From: Chloroflexota bacterium
GTDB lineage: Bacteria > Chloroflexota > Anaerolineae > Anaerolineales > Villigracilaceae
Assembly: GCA_021796315.1 (NCBI GenBank)
Contig: JAJYOH010000140.1
Span: 1-11,220, forward strand
Direction: 5' to 3'
DNA length: 11,220 nt
Shown: one piece after another, positions 6,415 through 11,220 of the stretch
Layout of the letters: the number at the start of each line of letters is the position of its first letter
Position numbering within the stretch: the stretch's first letter is position 1
Position numbers and translations under genes: made by a program
Notes under the pieces: model-generated
Seen by the model: only the letters and a program-made list of their open reading frames with translations
Database searches by the model: none
Told to the model about the DNA's origin: nothing

Positions 6415-8532
6415 ATGTCCAACTTCACACTTCAAGACATTGCCAGCACAAGTCTGGCCACCGTTCTCTTCTCGTTAATCTATGTTGCGCCAGGATACGT
6501 GATCGGCTGGCTATTCGATCTCTTCGATTTCAGAAAGCGCTTGCCTGCCACACGCTTTGTGATTGCAATTGTTCTGTCGATTGCGATCAGCCCGATCATC
6601 ACTTTTCTCACTTGGCATCTGATCTCGGTTACAGCCACCTTCATCACGCTGGGCGGATTCGCAATTGTCTTCATAATTATTCTGGCAAAAACGAGACAAA
6701 TCTCAACTCCAAAAGAAACGAAACGACTACAATCAATTGCTCTTTATATCGCTGCGGGATGGTCACTTTTATCAATTCTGTCGCTGGTCGACATTCAATG
6801 GGGCAACCGGCTTTACTACAGTGTGATCTCATTCGACTTCACGTCCCGCGCGGCCGTTATCAACGCCATGACACGCAGCGGAGTGCCGCCCATCAATCCT
6901 AGTTACTTTCCGGGGCATCCTGTCCGCCTGACGTATTTATATTATTTCTGGTACATCCCTTGCAGTCTTGTGGCTCAACTAGGCGGTCCCTGGGTGGACG
7001 GGCGCATTGCCATGATCGCCAGCGTCGCATGGTGTGGATTGGCACTTATGGCAACCATCGCCTTATACTTGCGATTGCGAAATCCCATCGACGGAGCAAA
7101 AGCCTGGAAATCTGCGTTGGTGGGAAACAGCTTGCTGCTCATCAGCGGCCTGGATTTTATCCCTGCATTGCTTTTGATAATCCGCAGCCGCTTGACAAGT
7201 GGCGCATCAGTTCTGCAAGGCGATATCGAACACTGGAATGAGCAAATTACTGCCTGGATCGGAGCGATTTCCTGGGTGCCTCATCACGTCGCGGCAATGA
7301 TCGCCTGTTTGGTTGGCATGATGTTGTTGCTTTCCGTCCGTGACCAAAAACTTTCCAGGCAAATACAAGCCATGTTTATCGCCGGATTGGCATTCGCATC
7401 CGCTTTTGGACTGTCCGTTTATGTAACACTTGTCTTCGTTCTTTTTTGGGGTATCTGGATAATTGCCCTGCTCTTAAGAAAAGAGCGCCAGCTTGGTTTG
7501 GTCATGGCCTTCACAGGGATTGTCGCCGCGATTGCCATTAGTCCCTTTATCGCAGGATTATTAAGCGGCGGTTCCGGCTCTTCGGGTGGATTCCCCATCG
7601 CAATTGAAGTCCGCCAGCTTTACATAGTAGCTCCATTCCTATCCAAATTACATCCAATATTGCGTAATCTGATTTTCCTTGCCCTGTTACCTCTTAATTA
7701 TCTGATGGAACTCGGTTTCTTTTTCGTAGCCGGATTGCTCTGGATGCAACAATACAACAAAGGCGTTTGGAAAAAGAAACCATTTTATGCGGCAGAAGTC
7801 ATTCTGCTTTCGGTAACAGTTTTCGCCGGCTCATTCACGCGATCAACTGCGATCGGCAACAATGACCTAGGCTGGCGCGCCTGGCTTTTGGGTCAATTCA
7901 TCCTGTTGATTTGGAGTGTGGATATATTGCCAAAGTTTTTCTTCAACGACCGGCAAAACAGCGGCCAATCCGTTGAAATCAATAAAACAAGAAGGCAGTT
8001 AAAGGTATTCCTCGTGCTCGGCCTGGTCACCACGATAATGGATGTTGCTTTATTGCGAACGTGGCCGATCCTTGTAGATGCGAGTATCGCGGGTTTTCCA
8101 AACAGTTTCAGCCCCGACACAAAACTCGGCGAAAGAACCTTTGCGGCGAGACAGGCATACGATTACATTAATTCAAATTTACCGGAACAGATCCACGTTC
8201 AACATGATCCAGCTGATCTAATAAATCGGCCCGTAGGTTTATATTTGAATCGTCCCATGACCATCGCCGGACAAACAGCTTATGGTGTTCCATCAAAAGA
8301 ATTTGAGAATCGAGTCGACGCTACGGCGAAAATATTCCTGTTAGAATCAAGCTGGGGCGAAATCGACCAGTCCTGCAAGGAGTTTTTTATCGATGTGCTT
8401 GTCGTAACTGACCAGGACCCGCTCTGGAAACACCTGCCACAACTCGAACAACAAAGAAATCCGCTTTATCAAAACCAATACTATGCAATCTTTGCATGTG
8501 GAAATTTCGGCAAGATTGCTACCCAACCATAA
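6415..8532 (+). CDS. Large polytopic membrane protein, putative GT-C-fold glycosyltransferase
   Basis: A 705-residue protein with about a dozen hydrophobic helices up to residue 548, then a soluble C-terminal domain (about 570-700). No named family was recognised with certainty. Features that recall GT-C enzymes, especially DUF2298/YYY-type proteins, are an acidic residue in a loop after early helices (SFDFTSRA, 139-146), the segment SGVPPINPSYFPGHPVRLTY (155-174), which resembles the PP-x-P/aromatic-G and Tyr-rich motif of that group, the HH pair at 290-291, and NNDLGWRAWLLGQF (482-495). The soluble end (QAYDYINSNLP, 580-590; VLVVTDQDPLW, 661-671) looks like the small periplasmic domain often found at the end of such proteins. 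An outer-face sugar or polymer transfer role, fed by the GT2 enzyme upstream, is inferred. The start ATG has only a weak purine stretch (GAGAG) before it. It ends 70 bases before the convergent hppA. Confidence 0.6.
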   Translation: MSNFTLQDIASTSLATVLFSLIYVAPGYVIGWLFDLFDFRKRLPATRFVIAIVLSIAISPIITFLTWHLISVTATFITLGGFAIVFIIILAKTRQISTPKETKRLQSIALYIAAGWSLLSILSLVDIQWGNRLYYSVISFDFTSRAAVINAMTRSGVPPINPSYFPGHPVRLTYLYYFWYIPCSLVAQLGGPWVDGRIAMIASVAWCGLALMATIALYLRLRNPIDGAKAWKSALVGNSLLLISGLDFIPALLLIIRSRLTSGASVLQGDIEHWNEQITAWIGAISWVPHHVAAMIACLVGMMLLLSVRDQKLSRQIQAMFIAGLAFASAFGLSVYVTLVFVLFWGIWIIALLLRKERQLGLVMAFTGIVAAIAISPFIAGLLSGGSGSSGGFPIAIEVRQLYIVAPFLSKLHPILRNLIFLALLPLNYLMELGFFFVAGLLWMQQYNKGVWKKKPFYAAEVILLSVTVFAGSFTRSTAIGNNDLGWRAWLLGQFILLIWSVDILPKFFFNDRQNSGQSVEINKTRRQLKVFLVLGLVTTIMDVALLRTWPILVDASIAGFPNSFSPDTKLGERTFAARQAYDYINSNLPEQIHVQHDPADLINRPVGLYLNRPMTIAGQTAYGVPSKEFENRVDATAKIFLLESSWGEIDQSCKEFFIDVLVVTDQDPLWKHLPQLEQQRNPLYQNQYYAIFACGNFGKIATQP

Positions 8533-8557
8533 TCCAATTTCTTACTATCTAAAGTAA

Positions 8558-8585
8558 AGAGTCCGCCACAAAAGCGGCGGACTCT
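8558..8585 (-). terminator. Rho-independent-type terminator between convergent genes, best fit to hppA
   Basis: A perfect 10-pair stem (AGAGTCCGCC at 8558-8567 pairing with GGCGGACTCT at 8576-8585) encloses an 8-base loop. On the minus strand the stem is followed by TTTACTTTAGA, a usable U-rich tail, and it sits 17 bases past the hppA stop. On the plus strand the following bases (ACGATTACAG) hold no T run, so termination of the glycosyltransferase operon here is probably weaker or depends on other factors. Confidence 0.8.
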
Positions 8586-8601
8586 ACGATTACAGTATTT
8601 C

Positions 8602-10953
8602 CTACTTGGCGGAGATGGAAGACGCCGGCGCCTTCGAGCGCACCACCGCCCAAGCCAACACAGCGATCAAAATCAGGGCAACACCCCAAACTGTCCACAG
8701 CGTAACGCCTGTCACTCCAGCGTATTGGACAACAATTGGGGCGATGATCACCGAGACCAAATTGACAACTTTGATCATCGGGTTCAAAGCCGGACCAGCC
8801 GTGTCCTTGAATGGATCGCCAACGGTATCGCCAACCACGCCAGCTTTGTGTCGTTCGGAACCTTTGCCCAGATTCTTCTTCGGATCTTTCGGCTCGTCTT
8901 CGATCAACTTCTTGGCATTATCCCAGGCGCCGCCGGAGTTGTTGAGGAACACTGCCAGCAATTGACCGGAGACAATAATGCCGGCCAGGAAACCGCCGAG
9001 GGCTTCGACCTGCAAGAGCAGGCCAACGACAATTGGCGTAAGAATGCCGAGCAATGCCAGCGAGACCAATTCCTTCTGCGCGGCAGTCGTCGAAATTCCA
9101 ACGGCCTGGCGGTAGTCGGGCGCAACCTTGCCTTCCAACACGCCCAATTTGAACTGACGGCGGACTTCCAGTACGATCAGGGAGGCGGCTCGAGAAACAG
9201 CCTGGATCGCGAACGAGGAGAACAGCCACGGCAAGGCGCCGCCAATGAGCATACCGACAAAGACTTGGGGAATATCCACACGGATACCCAGAGCGCCAAT
9301 GCGATTCGCTTCGGCTATTCCAGCACTGGCTTGAGCGCGGCTCACGTCCACGAGGAAAGAGCCGAACAACGCAACCGCCGCAATCACTGCAGAACCAATC
9401 GCAACGCCTTTAGTAATCGCCTTGGTGGTGTTACCCACGGCATCCAGGTCGGCCATGATCTGCTGGGCAGCTTTGGTCTCCTTATCTTCCATGCCGTGCC
9501 AGGCCATCTCGCCGATGCCGTTGGCATTGTCAGAAATTGGGCCGAAGGAGTCCATTGCGACGTTGTTGCCGGTCAATGTCAGCATACCGATACCGGTCAT
9601 CGCCACGCCGTAAAGAATGAACGTGACTTTGTTGGCGCCATCCACGCCAGGGATGCTTCCGAAAATGAAGATGGAAGCAACAATGGTCAAGGCGATCACC
9701 AATACCGACCAAACAGACGACTCGAAACCGACCGAAATTCCTTGCAAGATCAAAGTCGCCGGGCCGGTATCCGCCGCTTTTTTGATATCGTTGACAGGTG
9801 AAGCTTCCGTGCCTGTAAAGTATTCAGTCAAACGATCAATGAGAATGGCGAGCAAAACGCCCACGCCTACAGCAGCAGGCGTGCGCCACCAACCTCCCCA
9901 CTGAGTCATCGCTGGGCCATTCAGGTAGATAAAACCGGTGATGAAGAACAGAACAACAGAAATGGCCGCAGAAGAAAGGAAGCCGCGGAAAATAGCAGCC
10001 ATGGCATCGCCGCCTTTACCAGGGCCGCCACGCACAACGTAAGTGCCAATGATCGAAGATAGCACGCCAATACCACGCACCATCAACGGGAAGATGATCC
10101 ATTCGAGGCGGTTGGTCAGGTGCCAGAGCGCCAGACCCAGAATAAGTCCGGCCACGATCGTGACTTCGTAGGATTCAAAAATGTCGGCGGCCATACCGGC
10201 GCAGTCGCCGACATTGTCACCGACCAGGTCCGCGATCACAGCCGGATTTCTCGGATCGTCCTCCGGGATGCCGGCTTCCACTTTACCGACCAGATCCGCG
10301 CCGACGTCAGCCGCCTTCGTGAAGATACCGCCGCCCACGCGCATAAATAAGGCCAGGAGCGTGCCGCCAAAACCGAAGCCGAGCAAAGCATCTGGAGCAG
10401 CGATACCGAGTAGGATAAAGATCACGGTTCCACCGAGCAGACCCAAGCCGTCAGTCAACATTCCAGTGATGGTACCAGCGCGATAGGCAATACGCAGCGC
10501 GTCAGCAAAAGATCGTTTGGATGCAGAGGCAACGCGCACGTTAGCCTGCACAGCCATACGCATGCCGATTTGCCCAACCGTCAGTGAAAAGCCAGCACCC
10601 ATAATAAAAGCCAACGCGCGCGCGATGCCAATGATCAATCGGACTTGATCCGGCGTCATAGTGCTGAAGCGCTCCAAAGCCTCAGGCGACGGCGGAACGA
10701 TGTAGACGGAGAAGAAGAGCGCCACCGTCAGGACACCGATCAAAGGCAGAATGGAGCGCAATTGCTTGCGCAGATAAGCGTCCGCGCCATCCTTGATCGC
10801 GCCCCAGACTTCCTGCATCTTGGGCGTGCCCATGTCCTCTTTCAGGATTTGGGAGCGGAGGAAGATCGCGTACAAAAGGCCGACGATGGCAATGCCGAAC
10901 ACGACCCAGATCGCGATGACTTCCAGTGAAGTAAGTCCTTGCATAGCGTACAT
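8602..10953 (-). CDS. hppA: Membrane-bound proton-pumping pyrophosphatase (K+-independent type)
   Basis: A 783-residue integral membrane protein that hydrolyses PPi and pumps ions across the membrane. The hydrolytic site is intact: DVGADLVGKVEAGIPEDDP (216-234), then DLVGDNVGDCAGMAADIFE (242-260), GNNVAMDSFGPISDNANGI (462-480), NNSGGAWDNAKK (671-682) and GDTVGDPFKDTAGPALNP (708-725). The site that separates the two subclasses reads GNTTKAIT (507-514). Lys at the fifth position and Thr three residues later are the signature of K+-independent H+-pumps; K+-dependent H+/Na+ enzymes carry Ala there. About 16 hydrophobic segments are seen, as expected for this family, and the length is normal. ATG 10953 is supported by GGGAGGA ten bases upstream. 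The gene has its own near-consensus promoter and a terminator, so it is a single-gene unit, unrelated to the convergent sugar operon. Confidence 0.95.
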   Translation of the reverse strand: MYAMQGLTSLEVIAIWVVFGIAIVGLLYAIFLRSQILKEDMGTPKMQEVWGAIKDGADAYLRKQLRSILPLIGVLTVALFFSVYIVPPSPEALERFSTMTPDQVRLIIGIARALAFIMGAGFSLTVGQIGMRMAVQANVRVASASKRSFADALRIAYRAGTITGMLTDGLGLLGGTVIFILLGIAAPDALLGFGFGGTLLALFMRVGGGIFTKAADVGADLVGKVEAGIPEDDPRNPAVIADLVGDNVGDCAGMAADIFESYEVTIVAGLILGLALWHLTNRLEWIIFPLMVRGIGVLSSIIGTYVVRGGPGKGGDAMAAIFRGFLSSAAISVVLFFITGFIYLNGPAMTQWGGWWRTPAAVGVGVLLAILIDRLTEYFTGTEASPVNDIKKAADTGPATLILQGISVGFESSVWSVLVIALTIVASIFIFGSIPGVDGANKVTFILYGVAMTGIGMLTLTGNNVAMDSFGPISDNANGIGEMAWHGMEDKETKAAQQIMADLDAVGNTTKAITKGVAIGSAVIAAVALFGSFLVDVSRAQASAGIAEANRIGALGIRVDIPQVFVGMLIGGALPWLFSSFAIQAVSRAASLIVLEVRRQFKLGVLEGKVAPDYRQAVGISTTAAQKELVSLALLGILTPIVVGLLLQVEALGGFLAGIIVSGQLLAVFLNNSGGAWDNAKKLIEDEPKDPKKNLGKGSERHKAGVVGDTVGDPFKDTAGPALNPMIKVVNLVSVIIAPIVVQYAGVTGVTLWTVWGVALILIAVLAWAVVRSKAPASSISAK

Positions 10954-10963
10954 GTGGGGTGAT

Positions 10964-10970
10964 TCCTCCC
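10964..10970 (-). promoter_or_regulatory. Ribosome binding site of hppA
   Basis: On the minus strand GGGAGGA precedes the ATG (10953) by 10 bases. It favours this start over the in-frame ATG three codons later. Confidence 0.7.
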
Positions 10971-10985
10971 GAGCTGAAATAAAAT

Positions 10986-10999
10986 AGGGCTTGCGCCCT
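10986..10999 (-). promoter_or_regulatory. Small GNRA-loop hairpin in the hppA leader
   Basis: On the minus strand AGGGC-GCAA-GCCCT forms a 5-pair stem closed by a GCAA tetraloop, followed by ATTTTATTTC. It lies between the predicted start of transcription and the ribosome site. It may stabilise the mRNA 5' end or act as a weak attenuator; the stem is short for a true terminator. Confidence 0.4.
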
Positions 11000-11015
11000 T
11001 ATTGAAAGCAGACGG

Positions 11016-11044
11016 ATTTTACAGGCGCATGGGGTTTGTGTCAA
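11016..11044 (-). promoter_or_regulatory. Sigma70-type promoter of hppA
   Basis: Read on the minus strand, TTGACA (11044-11039) is followed after exactly 17 bases by TAAAAT (11021-11016). Transcription would start near 11009, giving a leader of about 55 bases before the ATG at 10953. Confidence 0.75.
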
Positions 11045-11068
11045 GAAAATGGGAAATGCCCGCTATCG

Positions 11069-11097
11069 TTGACAGTTAAACCTTATTTTGATAAGAT
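11069..11097 (+). promoter_or_regulatory. Sigma70-type promoter of the IscA-like gene
   Basis: TTGACA (11069-11074) is followed after exactly 17 bases by TAAGAT (11092-11097). Transcription would start near 11104, about 33 bases before the ATG at 11137. The -35 box is only 24 bases from the -35 box of the divergent hppA promoter. Confidence 0.75.
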
Positions 11098-11136
11098 AGG
11101 TCAAATTCGCTCGACTTATCCGTACAAGGAGAATCA

Positions 11137-11220
11137 ATGTTACAGGAAATTGATGTTCAGACCATTACGTTAACGTCGGCTGCTTCCAAAGCAGTGAACG
11201 ATATTCTTTCGGAAGTCTGG
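11137..11220 (+). CDS. IscA/HesB-type iron-sulfur cluster carrier, N-terminus only (cut by window end)
   Basis: Only 28 codons are visible. They encode a short lead followed by ITLTSAASKAVNDILSE (10-26), the usual opening of A-type iron-sulfur carriers (IscA, ErpA, HesB: IxLTxxAxxxVxxLL). These proteins are about 105-120 residues long and hold a cluster with three cysteines (a Cys followed much later by CGC), none of which lies inside the window, so the call rests on the N-terminal motif alone. AAGGAG (11126-11131) sits 5 bases before the ATG, and a near-consensus promoter lies just upstream, so this is the first gene of a new transcript diverging from hppA. Confidence 0.65.
   Translation, partial: MLQEIDVQTITLTSAASKAVNDILSEVW

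Noticed and set aside
8725..9801. Long plus-strand open frame (358 codons) opposite hppA
   Set aside because: It is antisense to the highly conserved hppA coding sequence, its translation is rich in N, R, Q, D and H with no recognisable domain, and several shorter antisense frames of the same kind occur along hppA. It is a shadow of codon bias.
1..11220. Mobile elements, CRISPR arrays, tRNA or rRNA genes
   Set aside because: No spaced direct repeats, terminal inverted repeats, transposase-like frames or cloverleaf-type sequences were seen on either strand by eye.

Overview
The window looks like a chromosomal piece of a bacterium, most plausibly a member of the Chloroflexota (Anaerolineae-like). 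That is an inference from the style of the H+-pyrophosphatase, the IscA-type start and the DUF2029/YYY-like polytopic membrane proteins; no rRNA or other marker gene is present to prove it. Two blocks face each other.

Block 1 (about 1-8532, all + strand) is part of a cell-surface polysaccharide or glycoconjugate locus. It opens with the last 43 codons of a GT87/DUF2029-type membrane glycosyltransferase. One base later comes the C-terminal half of a sugar-nucleotide epimerase/dehydratase that has lost its NAD-binding and catalytic half. A complete second GT87-type glycosyltransferase follows, clearly related to the first tail but with an extra membrane helix and a TPR domain at its C-terminus. 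Then come a thiamine-diphosphate enzyme of the acetolactate-synthase superfamily, a NeuB/SpsE-type sugar-acid synthase with a SAF domain, an undecaprenyl-phosphate-type GT2 glycosyltransferase with two C-terminal membrane helices, and a large polytopic membrane protein that resembles GT-C glycosyltransferases. A reasonable model is as follows. The ThDP enzyme (pyruvate-derived unit) and the NeuB-like enzyme (PEP-derived unit) make an unusual sugar or sugar acid in the cytoplasm. The GT2 enzyme loads a sugar onto a lipid carrier. The GT87 and GT-C-like membrane enzymes transfer sugars on the outer face of the membrane. No activating nucleotidyltransferase lies inside the window, so the product cannot be named.

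Block 2 is housekeeping. A short gap at 8533-8601 holds a hairpin terminator that best fits the minus-strand gene. Next is a full-length membrane pyrophosphatase, hppA (8602-10953, minus), with the lysine signature of the K+-independent H+-pumping class. Upstream of it, two back-to-back promoters with near-consensus boxes and 17-base spacers drive hppA leftward and an IscA/HesB-type iron-sulfur carrier gene rightward (starts 11137, cut by the window end).

Base composition differs sharply: the first 2.4 kb is AT-rich, whereas the ThDP/NeuB genes and hppA are GC-richer. Together with the epimerase fragment and the related GT87 genes, this suggests the left part has been rearranged by deletion, duplication or transfer. 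No tRNA, rRNA, CRISPR array, transposase or attachment site was seen.
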